A stretch of DNA of 64,000 nt from an uncultured bacterium (GTDB lineage Bacteria > Bacillota_I > Bacilli_A > RFN20 > CAG-826). The notes beneath the pieces are model-generated. The model saw nothing but the letters and a program-made list of their open reading frames with translations, did not search any database and was not told the DNA's origin. The position numbers and the translations under genes were made by a program. This document shows positions 8,529 to 18,009 of the stretch, in pieces; position 1 is the stretch's first letter; each line of letters opens with the position of its first letter. The stretch is from positions 1 through 64,000 of the forward strand of contig CASGAD010000014.1 in the NCBI GenBank assembly GCA_949299335.1, given 5' to 3'.

Positions 8529-9322
8529 TGAATATTTTATTTGTAGGTGACATTGTTGGAAAAGTAGGAAGAAAGGCTCTATTAAAGAACCTTTCTTTTG
8601 TTAAAGAAAAATTTGAAATTGATTTTGCAATTGCTAATGGCGAAAACATTTCAAACGGCAGAGGAATGAATGAAAATCATTATAATTTTTTAGTGCAAAA
8701 CGGAGTGAACTGTATCACTTTAGGAAATCATTATAATGATAGAGATGAGATTAAGTCTTATATTAATTTTGCTGATGAAGTTGTGAGGCCATTAAATTTA
8801 AAAGATGAATATCCTGGAGAAGGAAGTAAAGTTTTTGAAGTGAATGGCATAAAGATTAGAGTTACAAATTTACTTGGTAGTGCTTTTAGTAAATTCGAAG
8901 TCAAGGATCCATATCAAGAAATTATAAAAATTATTAGTGAGGATGTAAGCGATATTCATATAATTGACTTTCACGCTGAAGCTACTGGAGAGAAAAAGGC
9001 CTTTGCTTATGCTTTAAAAGATACAGTTAGTGCTGTAATTGGTACACATACGCATGTTCAAACTAATGATGCGCAAATATTGAATACGGGAGTATTTTAT
9101 ATGTCTGATGTAGGAATGTGTGGTTCTTATAATAGCGTGTTAGGTGATGAAATTAATAGTGTCGTTGAGCGAGTTATTTTGCATAATGACAAAGCAAGGT
9201 TTAAACTTTTAGAGGATGATGATTCTCTTTTTAATGCAGTAGTATTAAAATTTGATGATATTACGTTAAGGCCACAAGAAATTGTTCCAATTAGTATATT
9301 AAATAGAAAGGTACAAGAATAG
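8528..9322 (+). CDS. ymdB: YmdB-family metallophosphoesterase
   Basis: Calcineurin-like phosphoesterase; the B. subtilis YmdB hydrolyses 2',3'-cyclic nucleotides and affects biofilm and motility decisions. It has 264 residues, as expected. Metal-site motifs in order: LFVGDIVG (Asp near the N-terminus), ANGENISNGRG, TLGNHYND, IDFHAEATGEK, and GTHTHVQTND. The ATG shares a base with the rny stop (TAATG), so translation is coupled. Pairing with rny is conserved in Firmicutes and suggests a role linked to RNA turnover, though the physiological substrate is unknown. Confidence 0.92.
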   Translation: MNILFVGDIVGKVGRKALLKNLSFVKEKFEIDFAIANGENISNGRGMNENHYNFLVQNGVNCITLGNHYNDRDEIKSYINFADEVVRPLNLKDEYPGEGSKVFEVNGIKIRVTNLLGSAFSKFEVKDPYQEIIKIISEDVSDIHIIDFHAEATGEKKAFAYALKDTVSAVIGTHTHVQTNDAQILNTGVFYMSDVGMCGSYNSVLGDEINSVVERVILHNDKARFKLLEDDDSLFNAVVLKFDDITLRPQEIVPISILNRKVQE

Positions 9323-9324
9323 TT

Positions 9325-11052
9325 ATGAAGAAAACAGTTATAGAAAATATGCCTGATATGAATCAAGCAAGAAAAAGAGTAGAAAGTATAAAAACGATTT
9401 ATTATAACTATGAACCTAGTCAAAAATTAATCGATAGATTTAAGGGAAAATACGCCTATATAAGAACTTTTGGCTGCCAGGCTAATGTAAGAGATGAAGA
9501 AACGATGATGGGTTTACTTTCTTCAATTGGAATGATAAAAACTGAAGATCCTACCAAAGCTAGCGTTGCTATTATTAATACTTGTGCCGTTAGAGAAAAT
9601 GCTGAAGACAAAGTTTTTGGCGAAATTGGTGAATTTAAAAACATCAAGGCTAAAAATAAAGATTTAGTTTTACTTTTATGTGGGTGCATGGTAGAGCAAA
9701 AACATATTATTGAAAAGACATTAGAAAAATATCCTCATGTTGATATCTTTTTTGGAACTCATAACATCCAAGATTTATTAAGATTACTTGATGAATTCAT
9801 TACTAAAAAGAGTCGCTATGTAGATGTATCTAGTTTTGAAGGTAATATCATTGAAAAAATGCCTGTTACTAGAATTGAAAACTATAAAGCTTATGTAAAT
9901 ATTACTTATGGATGTGATAAATTTTGTACTTATTGCATAGTTCCTTATACAAGAGGAAAAGAAAGAAGTAGAGATATTAATGATATTCTTGAAGAATGCA
10001 AAGTTTTAGTAGATGAAGGATTTAAAGAAATCACTTTACTTGGTCAAAATGTTGATAGTTATGGCAAAGATTTAAAAAATGGAGTGACTTTTGCACATCT
10101 TTTAGAAGAAGTAGCTAAATTAGGAATACCTAGATTAAGATTTTTAACTAGCTATCCAAGTGATTTTAAAGACGATGTAATTGATGTAATGGCTAAATAT
10201 CCTAACATTATGAAATACTTACATTTACCAATTCAAAGTGGTAGTGATGATGTTTTAAAAAGAATGGGTAGACGTTATACAAGTGAAGAATATTTAAACT
10301 TAGTTAATAGAATTAGAGCTAAAATTCCAAATATAGCTTTATCAACAGATATTATTGTAGGATTCCCTAATGAAACTTATGAAGATGTTTTAAAAACAAT
10401 AGATGTTTCATTAAAAGCTGACTACACAAGCGCTTTTACTTTTATTTATTCTCCTAGAAAAGGAACTCCAGCTGCTAGATTAGTAGATGATGTAACTTAT
10501 GAAGAAAAAAATAAGAGATTTAAAGAACTTGTTAGTGCCTTAGAAGTTAACTTTAAAAAACATGCTGATGAAATGGTTGGCAAAGTATATGAAGTATTAG
10601 TTGATGGTGAGTCTAAGAAAAATAAAGAATTATTAAGTGGCTACACTGAAAATAATAAAGTTGTTCATTTTAAAGGTGATGAATCGTTAATTGGACAAAT
10701 TGTTAAAGTTAAAATTTTAGAAAGTCATGTTTATTCATTATTTGGAGAATTAGTCGATGAAGATTCTTTAATTAAATCTAAATGTGAAGAAATTAAAAAG
10801 AATATCGAGTCATCAGCCTTAGTTAAGGAATATTTGCATTATAAAGGTATGATTGAAAATGATCACGAACTCGAACAAATGCATAATAAGTTACTTTTTA
10901 TGAAAAAATGTGACCTTAATGACGAAGAAAAAGTAGAATATTTAAAATTAAAAGAAGAGTACGACAATAATCCAATTGTTTCAAACTATAATCGTTTAAA
11001 AAAGGAAATCGACGACTTAAAAATAGAGGTTAAGAATCTTTTGAAATTATGA
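9325..11052 (+). CDS. miaB: MiaB tRNA methylthiotransferase fused to a YlbF/YmcA (RicA-like) domain
   Basis: Radical-SAM enzyme that adds the 2-methylthio group to N6-isopentenyladenosine-37 in tRNA. N-terminal cluster cysteines are C51, C87 and C121; the radical-SAM CxxxCxxC is C197, C201, C204; a TRAM domain ends near residue 475. At 575 residues it is longer than usual (about 440-510). The last 98 residues, with ESSALVKEYLHYKGMIENDH and NNPIVSNYNRLKKEIDDLK, look like the YlbF/YmcA family. In B. subtilis ymcA (ricA) is the separate gene just after miaB, so this looks like fusion of the two. The C-terminal cysteine tail of B. subtilis YmcA is not present. No Shine-Dalgarno; miaA overlaps by 4 nt. 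Confidence 0.93.
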   Translation: MKKTVIENMPDMNQARKRVESIKTIYYNYEPSQKLIDRFKGKYAYIRTFGCQANVRDEETMMGLLSSIGMIKTEDPTKASVAIINTCAVRENAEDKVFGEIGEFKNIKAKNKDLVLLLCGCMVEQKHIIEKTLEKYPHVDIFFGTHNIQDLLRLLDEFITKKSRYVDVSSFEGNIIEKMPVTRIENYKAYVNITYGCDKFCTYCIVPYTRGKERSRDINDILEECKVLVDEGFKEITLLGQNVDSYGKDLKNGVTFAHLLEEVAKLGIPRLRFLTSYPSDFKDDVIDVMAKYPNIMKYLHLPIQSGSDDVLKRMGRRYTSEEYLNLVNRIRAKIPNIALSTDIIVGFPNETYEDVLKTIDVSLKADYTSAFTFIYSPRKGTPAARLVDDVTYEEKNKRFKELVSALEVNFKKHADEMVGKVYEVLVDGESKKNKELLSGYTENNKVVHFKGDESLIGQIVKVKILESHVYSLFGELVDEDSLIKSKCEEIKKNIESSALVKEYLHYKGMIENDHELEQMHNKLLFMKKCDLNDEEKVEYLKLKEEYDNNPIVSNYNRLKKEIDDLKIEVKNLLKL

Positions 11053-11906
11053 TTTGTGCAATCTTAGGTCCAACTTGTTCAGGAAAAAGCGATTTAGCTG
11101 AAAAACTAAGCCAAAAATTGAATTTTCCAATTATTAATTTTGATGCTTTTCAGGTTTATAAAGAAATTGAAAAAGGTACTGCTAAGCCTTCAAATGACTT
11201 GATTAATAGTGGAAGATACTTTTTGTATAGTTTTAAAAGTGTTTTAGAACCATATGATGTAATGAATTATCAAAAAGATGCTAGAGAATTATTAGCTTCT
11301 TTTAATAATGATAATGTAATTTTAGTTGGTGGTACGGGATTATATTTAAAGGCTTTATTATTTGATTATAAATTTCTAGAAGAAGAAAAAATGCCTGAAG
11401 ATTTTTTAAGTGAATATAGTAATGAAGAACTTTTTATAATGCTAGAAAAAATCGATCCTGAAGATGCTAATAAAATTGGTAAAAATAATAGAAAAAGACT
11501 TATTCGAGCATTATATGTTTATAAGATTCATGGAAAAACTAAAAGTGATATAAACGATAATGGTAAAAACAAATTGCTTTATCCTAATGTTATATTTATA
11601 GGGTTAAATATTGATAGAGATTTACTTTATTCTAGAATTAATGATAGAGTTGACCAAATGTTTTTAGATGGCTTAAAAGAAGAAGTTGATAATTTATTTT
11701 CTTATTATGACAGTAGTTTAAGAGCCTTCCAAGCTATTGGCTATAAAGAATTTAAAGGTGACTTATCAAATAGCGAAATAAAAGAGTTAATAAAAAAGAA
11801 CACTAGAAACTATGCTAAAAGACAAATGACATTTTTTAAACATCAATTTGAAAATGTTAAATGGTTTAATTCTTTAAAAGAAGCTGAAAGCTATTTAGGT
11901 TTATAA
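11049..11906 (+). CDS. miaA: tRNA dimethylallyltransferase
   Basis: Transfers dimethylallyl from DMAPP to A37 of tRNAs reading UNN codons, giving the i6A that MiaB then methylthiolates. It is 285 residues, slightly short compared with about 300-315. The P-loop GPTCSGKS is at 7-14, followed by NFDAFQVYKEIEKGTAKPS (family D-S-x-Q-V-Y; Ser is Ala here), LVGGTGLYLKAL, and RRxxR-like NRKRLIRALYVY. The C-terminal KRQMTFFKHQ is typical. The ATGA overlap with miaB couples translation, so both steps of the ms2i6A pathway are co-expressed. Confidence 0.95.
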   Translation: MICAILGPTCSGKSDLAEKLSQKLNFPIINFDAFQVYKEIEKGTAKPSNDLINSGRYFLYSFKSVLEPYDVMNYQKDARELLASFNNDNVILVGGTGLYLKALLFDYKFLEEEKMPEDFLSEYSNEELFIMLEKIDPEDANKIGKNNRKRLIRALYVYKIHGKTKSDINDNGKNKLLYPNVIFIGLNIDRDLLYSRINDRVDQMFLDGLKEEVDNLFSYYDSSLRAFQAIGYKEFKGDLSNSEIKELIKKNTRNYAKRQMTFFKHQFENVKWFNSLKEAESYLGL

Positions 11907-11907
11907 A

Positions 11908-12585
11908 ATGGATATCGATGCAAGAACTAAATTATTATTAAAAGATGATTTTAATAGGTTAAAGGGCAAAAAAATCGTCGTAATTGGACTTGGTGGAGTT
12001 GGTTCTATCATCCCAATAGTTTTAGTTCGTACCGGTATTAAAAAATTAGTGATTATTGATAAAGATAAGGTGGAAGCCAGTAATTTGAATAGACAAATGG
12101 CTTATACCTTGAAAGACATCGGGAAATATAAATCGGATGCTTTAAAAGAAAAGCTATTTGAAATTCAAGATGACATAGAAATTTCAAATTATGCTAAAAG
12201 TATTGATGATAACTTTGATTTTTTAACATTGCAAGATGCAGATTATATTATAGATTGTATAGATGATCTTAATGCAAAAGTGAAAATTGCTAAATTTGCA
12301 TTCAATAAGAATATACCTTTAATTGCTAGTTTAGGTATGGGAAATCGTATTGATCCTAGCGAAGTCAAAATTACAAAACTTAACAAAACTTTTGATGATC
12401 CATTAGCTAGAAAATTTAGATATTTATTAAAGAAAGAAAATATAGATATATCTAAAATTGACGTGGCGTTTTCTTTTGAAAAACCTATAATTAAAGATAA
12501 GACAATTAGTTCCATAGCGTTTGCTCCAAATTCAGCAGGATTAAATATAGCAAGTTATGTAATTAAAAGAATAATAGGATGGTGA
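11908..12585 (+). CDS. tcdA: tRNA threonylcarbamoyladenosine dehydratase (TcdA/CsdL-type ThiF family)
   Basis: E1-like ATP-binding protein that probably cyclises t6A37 of tRNA to ct6A. The Rossmann nucleotide site GLGGVG is at 27-32, and DKDKVEASNLNRQ at 51-63 is the adenylation-site signature of the ThiF/MoeB/TcdA group. DCIDDLNAK and the later SLGMGNRIDP agree with TcdA more than with ThiF or MoeB. At 225 residues it is shorter than E. coli TcdA (268). It follows miaA by 1 nt, so the cluster holds three tRNA position-37 modification enzymes (miaB, miaA, tcdA). It ends in TGA. ThiF/MoeB remains an alternative, but no sulfur-carrier gene is near. Confidence 0.85.
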   Translation: MDIDARTKLLLKDDFNRLKGKKIVVIGLGGVGSIIPIVLVRTGIKKLVIIDKDKVEASNLNRQMAYTLKDIGKYKSDALKEKLFEIQDDIEISNYAKSIDDNFDFLTLQDADYIIDCIDDLNAKVKIAKFAFNKNIPLIASLGMGNRIDPSEVKITKLNKTFDDPLARKFRYLLKKENIDISKIDVAFSFEKPIIKDKTISSIAFAPNSAGLNIASYVIKRIIGW

Positions 12586-12590
12586 TAAAA

Positions 12591-14204
12591 ATGAGGTTAC
12601 AAAAAATTGAAAAAATAGCAGCTAAATTAAATATTCCAGAAAGTGCTTTAGAAAAATATGGAAATTATAAAGCTAAAATTTCTAGAGAATATATTAATAG
12701 TGTTAATAATAATAAAGATGGAAAACTAGTTTTAGTAACTGCAATTACACCTACTAAAGCTGGTGAAGGAAAAACAACTACCAGTATTGCATTATTAGAT
12801 GGATTAGCAAAAATTAATCAAAGCGCAATTTTATCATTGCGTGAACCTAGTTTAGGCCCAGTATTTGGCTTGAAAGGGGGAGCAACAGGTGGAGGAAAAG
12901 TAACTGTTGAACCTCAAGAAGATATTAATCTTCACTTTACTGGTGATATGCACGCCTTAACTAGTTCAATTAATTTAATTTCTGCTATTATTGACAATCA
13001 TATTTATCAAGGAAATGAATTAAGAATTAATCCTGAAAAAATAATGCGGAAGCGAGCATTAGATATTAATGAACGTGAACTTCGTGAAATTCAAATAGGA
13101 TTAGGTAGCGATAAAAATGGTATTAAAAGAATTGACCATTTTGAAATTACAGTTGCTAGTGAATTAATGGCAATTTTATGTATTGCAACTGATGAAAAAG
13201 ATTTTTGTGAAAGAGTAAAAAGAATAATTGTTGCTTATAATTACGATGATGAGCCAGTATATTTGGGTGATTTACAAATTTCAAACGCTATAATGAAGCT
13301 CATGAAAAACGCTTTATTGCCTAATTTAGTTCAAACCGCCGAAGGAAATCCAGCTTTGATTCATGGTGGACCATTTGCAAACATAGCTCATGGATGTTCT
13401 AGTTTAACTTCTATTAAATTAGCTTTAAAAATTTCACCAATTACCATTACTGAAGCTGGTTTTGGAGCTGACTTGGGTGCTGAGAAATTTTTAGATATCA
13501 CCGCAAAAGTCGGAAATTTAACTCCAAATGTAATTGTTTTAGTTGCAACTATCAGAGCATTAAAGCTTCATGGTGGAGTTAAATTTGAAGAATTAACAAA
13601 CGAAAATATTGATGCATTAACTAATGGATTTAAAAATCTTGAGCAACATTATTACAATTTAAGAAAATATGATGTTCCAGTTATTGTAGCAATTAATCAC
13701 TTTAAAGATGATACTAAACTTGAAGTAGAGACTTTAAAAGAATTATTGAATAAGCAAGGAATTAAATTTGCTTTTTTAGATGGATTTTTAAATGGTGGAG
13801 AAGGTAGTGTAGATCTTGCTAATAAAGTTGTTGAGGTATTAGAAACTACAAAATCTAAATATCATACTTTATATAATTATGAAGATACTATCGAAAATAA
13901 AATTGCCAAGATTGCTAAAGAAATCTATCATGCTAAAGATGTCATATATGAAGAAAAAGCATTAAAAGAAATAGAAAATATTAAAAAGTTAGGAAGAGAC
14001 AATCTTCCAATTTGTATAGCTAAAACTCAATCCAGTTTTTCAGATAATCCTACTTTATTAAACGCACCAAGAGATTTTGATTTACACATTAAAGATGTTC
14101 GCTTGTCTAATGGTGCAGGATTTATTGTTGTATTAACCGGAAATATTTTAACGATGCCAGGCTTACCAAAAGTTCCAACCGCAGTTAAAATGGAAAATCA
14201 ATAA
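12591..14204 (+). CDS. fhs: Formate-tetrahydrofolate ligase
   Basis: ATP-dependent enzyme making 10-formyl-tetrahydrofolate from formate for purine and fMet-tRNA synthesis. The start at 12591 gives 537 residues; the family is about 555-560, and the end here (MPGLPKVPTAVKMENQ) lacks the usual last 10-15 residues. Motifs: TPTKAGEGKTTTSIALLDGL (nucleotide site), REPSLGPVFGLKGGATGGG, and EAGFGADLGAEKF. The ATG at 12591 is preferred to 12579 because it has GGTG and spacing from the tcdA end. The stop codon touches the stop of the convergent ABC gene with no base between. Confidence 0.95.
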   Translation: MRLQKIEKIAAKLNIPESALEKYGNYKAKISREYINSVNNNKDGKLVLVTAITPTKAGEGKTTTSIALLDGLAKINQSAILSLREPSLGPVFGLKGGATGGGKVTVEPQEDINLHFTGDMHALTSSINLISAIIDNHIYQGNELRINPEKIMRKRALDINERELREIQIGLGSDKNGIKRIDHFEITVASELMAILCIATDEKDFCERVKRIIVAYNYDDEPVYLGDLQISNAIMKLMKNALLPNLVQTAEGNPALIHGGPFANIAHGCSSLTSIKLALKISPITITEAGFGADLGAEKFLDITAKVGNLTPNVIVLVATIRALKLHGGVKFEELTNENIDALTNGFKNLEQHYYNLRKYDVPVIVAINHFKDDTKLEVETLKELLNKQGIKFAFLDGFLNGGEGSVDLANKVVEVLETTKSKYHTLYNYEDTIENKIAKIAKEIYHAKDVIYEEKALKEIENIKKLGRDNLPICIAKTQSSFSDNPTLLNAPRDFDLHIKDVRLSNGAGFIVVLTGNILTMPGLPKVPTAVKMENQ

Positions 14205-16142
14205 TTATAAAGTGATATTTTTAGCTTCAATTTGTGACTCGTATGTTGAAATTTGATTTTCAATATTGAGCTCCTTAAATTGATTCATGTAAAGGGTATA
14301 GTAATACCCTTTTTGTTCCATTAATTGCTTATGGTTACCATCTTCAACGACTTTGCCATCCTTCATAACAAGGATTCTATCGCAATTTATAATTGTTGAA
14401 AGTCTATGAGCGATCATAATTGAAGTTCTTCCTTTTAAAATTTTATTGATTGCTGTTTGAATTGTATTTTCTGTTTCAGTATCAATTGAAGAAGTAGCTT
14501 CATCTAAAATTAAGATTCTTGGATTTCTAATAATTGCTCTAGCAAAGGAAATAAGTTGTTTTTGACCTTGGCTTAATTCATTGCCACCGTCTTCCAAATA
14601 AGTATTATATCCATCCTTTAAACTGAGAATAAAGCTATCAATATCAACAATTTTGCAAGCATTAATAATCTCTTCGTCAGTTGCATCATGCTTGCCGTAT
14701 CTAATGTTGTCTTTTACTGTTCCTTTAAATATAAATGGAGTTTGTTGAACGTACCCAATATTACTTCTAAGCCATCCTACGCTTCTTGTTTTATAATCAA
14801 TCCCATCAATTAATATTTTTCCCATAGTTGGTTCATAAAATCTACATAGTAAATTGACAGTGGTGGATTTTCCACTTCCAGTTTCACCAACAATGGCTAA
14901 ACTAGTTCCTTCTTTGACATCAATATTTAAATCATGAATAACTTCTAAATCTTTTTTATAAGAAAATGAGACGTGATCAAATTGAATATGACCGATTAGA
15001 GGTTCAAAATTTTCTGTTTTGTTTTTAAATATTGAACCATATTTTTCTATGACTTCAGGTGTATCAACTAAATCAGGTTCTTTATCAATTAATAAGAAAA
15101 TTTTTTCTACACTAGCTTGAGTCCCCATCAAATCGCTAAAAATTTCAGCTAGTGATTGAATAGGATTATAAACACTGCCAACAAAGCCAATAAATAAAAC
15201 AATTAAAGCGACTGTACTCGTAGTCTCATTACTAATTCCTAAAATAGGGAATAATAAGATAACTAAAGCAGTGGTTAAAGCGCTTAAAATATTGATTGAT
15301 GGTTGGAATAAAGCACTAACATAGCCAGCTTTAATTCTTTTCTTTTTAACATCTTCAGTGATTTCATCGCATTCATCATAAATAGTTTCTTCTATTGCTA
15401 ATGTTTTTATAGTTTTATTACCATTAATTGATTCAGCAAGCCATCTAACAAATTCGCTATATGCATTACGAGCAATTCTAAAGAATTTTAAAATCTGTCT
15501 TTCAAAGAATAAAACGATAACAAAAATTAAAGGAGTGGTTGCTAAAATAATTAAAGAAAGTCTCCGCTCATAACTGAACATCGTAACAAGAGTAAATAAA
15601 AGTTCGCAAACTATCCAAAAAATACGCAAAACCGAGTTAGAAATTACGTCTCCAATACTAGCAGCATCATTTTGTAATCGAGCAATTAACCATCCACTAG
15701 GAGTTTTGTCAAAGTAAGAAAAGCTTAACTCTTGTATCTTTTTAAAGGCGTCACGTCTTAATCCTGTCATGATTGTCATTTCAAAATAGTTAGTTAAAAA
15801 GAATGTAACAAAGATTGCTATACTTCTTAAAACTATCATTACGATATATAAAATGACGTATGTTAAAAATGTGACTGAAATATTAATTCCTAGAATTTTA
15901 ACATTTAACACAAAAGATAGAATGTTGTTAGAAGGTTGGAATGAGGACTCTTTAAATGCATCAATTAATCCAGCACTCATACTAGGTATAAAACTTGCAT
16001 CATAAAAAGAAGTAAAACACATAGTAATTAATATAAGAATAAGTAGAGGCCATTTAGGCAAAACATACTTAAAAGCTTTAGACCAAATGCCAATATTTAT
16101 CTTATTAGAAATAGATTCTTCTTCGAATACACGCTTTGCCAT
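14205..16142 (-). CDS. ABC exporter half-transporter, catalytically complete subunit
   Basis: Fused membrane and ATPase subunit of an exporter (645 residues). About six membrane helices lie at 30-350. The ATPase domain holds Walker A GETGSGKSTTV, signature LSQGQKQLISFARA, Walker B ILILDEATSSID with the catalytic Glu, and the H-loop AHRLST. It follows the other half-transporter by 3 nt, so the two form a heterodimer of the LmrCD / BmrCD / YheHI kind; this one carries the intact catalytic Glu. Such pairs export drugs, lipids or peptides; substrate is unknown. The N-terminal 30 residues are cytosolic. Confidence 0.9.
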   Translation of the reverse strand: MAKRVFEEESISNKINIGIWSKAFKYVLPKWPLLILILITMCFTSFYDASFIPSMSAGLIDAFKESSFQPSNNILSFVLNVKILGINISVTFLTYVILYIVMIVLRSIAIFVTFFLTNYFEMTIMTGLRRDAFKKIQELSFSYFDKTPSGWLIARLQNDAASIGDVISNSVLRIFWIVCELLFTLVTMFSYERRLSLIILATTPLIFVIVLFFERQILKFFRIARNAYSEFVRWLAESINGNKTIKTLAIEETIYDECDEITEDVKKKRIKAGYVSALFQPSINILSALTTALVILLFPILGISNETTSTVALIVLFIGFVGSVYNPIQSLAEIFSDLMGTQASVEKIFLLIDKEPDLVDTPEVIEKYGSIFKNKTENFEPLIGHIQFDHVSFSYKKDLEVIHDLNIDVKEGTSLAIVGETGSGKSTTVNLLCRFYEPTMGKILIDGIDYKTRSVGWLRSNIGYVQQTPFIFKGTVKDNIRYGKHDATDEEIINACKIVDIDSFILSLKDGYNTYLEDGGNELSQGQKQLISFARAIIRNPRILILDEATSSIDTETENTIQTAINKILKGRTSIMIAHRLSTIINCDRILVMKDGKVVEDGNHKQLMEQKGYYYTLYMNQFKELNIENQISTYESQIEAKNITL

Positions 16143-16145
16143 AGT

Positions 16146-17972
16146 TTATACCATCTTAGTTTGAATTTCATAGATCCTTTTATAAAGACCTTCTTGTTTA
16201 ATCAAACTTTCATGTTTACCTATTTGGGAAATTTTCCCATCCTCTAAAACGATAATTAAATCTGCATCTTTAGCAGTAGCAACTCTATGAGTAATTAAAA
16301 AAGTAGTACACTTTTCTATTCTTTCTTTCATTGCTTTTCTTATATTAAAATCAGTTTCCGTATCAACAGCTGATAAAGAATCATCAAAAACAAGAATTGG
16401 TGATTTTAGAATTAATGTTCTAGCAATAGCGACTCTTTGTTTTTGCCCACCACTTAATGTAGTTCCTTTTTCTCCGACAGCGGTGTCGTATCCTTTAGGG
16501 AAATTAATAATAGAATTATGAATTTGGCAAATAGAAGTTGCTTTAATTAAGTCATCATTATTTGCTTTTTGATTAGCGATAAGAACGTTATCTTTAATGG
16601 TTTTAGAAAAAAGGAATGGATCTTGTAAAACAATAGAAATATTTTGCCTTAAATAATGCTTTTGAATGGTTTTTATATCGACGCCATCGATATAAATTGT
16701 CCCACTAGTTGAGTCATATAATCTAGTTAATAGATAAGCTAAAGTAGATTTTCCACTTCCAGTTTTACCCATAATAGCGACTGTTTGACCTTCTTTAACA
16801 GAAAAACTAATATTTTTTAAAGTAGAGTCATTACTATCTGGATAATTAAAGGAAACATTTTCAAAAGTTACATTTCCATTTATTTCAGGTGTTTCACCTG
16901 TATCTACATCTTCAAGTGGCTCATTTAAAATTAAGCTAATTCTATCTAAACTGGCGTTAGCTCTTGCTAGATTACTTAAAACAGTTGCGACATCTCTAAT
17001 TGGCCAAACCATGAAGTTAACAAAAGTAAAACTCATATAAAGTGTACCTACACCAAATTCTTTATTGTAACAAAGTACAAAACCGACAATAGTTGTGATA
17101 GCGATTTGACCAAAAACAAAAATATCACTGCTTGAGAAGAAGAAAGCTCTTAATTTTCCCCAGTTCATATACTTAGTTCTATAGTCATCAACATATTTTT
17201 CAAAGTCATTAATTTCAAATTCTTCATTATTATATGCTTTAACTAATCTAACACTAGCTAAGTTTTCTTCAATTTTTGATGTCATTTCACCTTCGCTATC
17301 ATCAGTTTTTCTATATCTTTTTCTAACTTCTTTAATAACAAAGAAGGAATATATAAACATAAAAGGCATTAATAACATAGTTACTAAAGCTATTTTATAG
17401 TTTGTAATCCATAAGAAAACAAAAGAAATTCCAACAATAAAAACAGTATAAACAATCATCGAGGTATCAAAACTAGCGAATCTTTTTAAAACATCTTCAT
17501 CACGAGTACAAGTTTGAATGATATCGCCGTTTTTCATGCTTTTAATTTTAGAATATGGTAAACGCTCTATATGGTTAAATAAAAGCATTTGTAGGTTTTT
17601 ACTCATAGTGTTCATAAATTTTGTTCTAAAGAAAAATCTAATTGCCGAAACAATCGCAGATAAAAGAGCAAAACCTATTATTAAAATGGCAAAAAACCAT
17701 ATATTAGTACTTAAGAACTTAATTCCACCAAATGAGTTAATAAAAAATGCCGATAAAAAATTTACATCACTCCCTAGTTGTTCTAAATTGTCAATTGGAG
17801 TACCAATACCACCTAAATAATCCTGCGTTTGCAAAATATCGATAAGTATTTTTGAAATATAGGTTGTGGTAATTGAAAACAAAACTGAGAAGAACATTAA
17901 GACAAAATAGGAGTAATATAGAAATCGACATCCTTCTGTAATAATATGAAGCATCTTAAAGTATCGTTTCAT
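16146..17972 (-). CDS. ABC exporter half-transporter with degenerate catalytic site
   Basis: First gene of the exporter operon, 608 residues: six membrane helices (about 18-320) and an ATPase domain with GKTGSGKSTLA, signature LSGGQKQRVAIARTL and Walker B ILVFDDSLSAVD. Walker B has Asp where the catalytic Glu should be, the usual mark of the non-catalytic partner in heterodimeric exporters. Its ATG is 9 nt after a TATAAT on the minus strand and lacks a Shine-Dalgarno, so the message may be leaderless. It is divergent from the flippase-glycosyltransferase operon and shares a -35 box with it. Confidence 0.9.
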   Translation of the reverse strand: MKRYFKMLHIITEGCRFLYYSYFVLMFFSVLFSITTTYISKILIDILQTQDYLGGIGTPIDNLEQLGSDVNFLSAFFINSFGGIKFLSTNIWFFAILIIGFALLSAIVSAIRFFFRTKFMNTMSKNLQMLLFNHIERLPYSKIKSMKNGDIIQTCTRDEDVLKRFASFDTSMIVYTVFIVGISFVFLWITNYKIALVTMLLMPFMFIYSFFVIKEVRKRYRKTDDSEGEMTSKIEENLASVRLVKAYNNEEFEINDFEKYVDDYRTKYMNWGKLRAFFFSSSDIFVFGQIAITTIVGFVLCYNKEFGVGTLYMSFTFVNFMVWPIRDVATVLSNLARANASLDRISLILNEPLEDVDTGETPEINGNVTFENVSFNYPDSNDSTLKNISFSVKEGQTVAIMGKTGSGKSTLAYLLTRLYDSTSGTIYIDGVDIKTIQKHYLRQNISIVLQDPFLFSKTIKDNVLIANQKANNDDLIKATSICQIHNSIINFPKGYDTAVGEKGTTLSGGQKQRVAIARTLILKSPILVFDDSLSAVDTETDFNIRKAMKERIEKCTTFLITHRVATAKDADLIIVLEDGKISQIGKHESLIKQEGLYKRIYEIQTKMV

Positions 17973-17981
17973 ATAATAAAA

Positions 17982-18009
17982 ATTATACTTTTAATATAGT
18001 TTTTTGCAA
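17982..18009 (-). promoter_or_regulatory. Promoter of the ABC exporter operon
   Basis: Minus strand TTGCAA (18009-18004), 16-nt spacer, TATAAT (17987-17982). The ATG at 17972 begins 9 nt after the -10. The -35 hexamer is a palindrome and also serves the divergent promoter. Confidence 0.65.
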
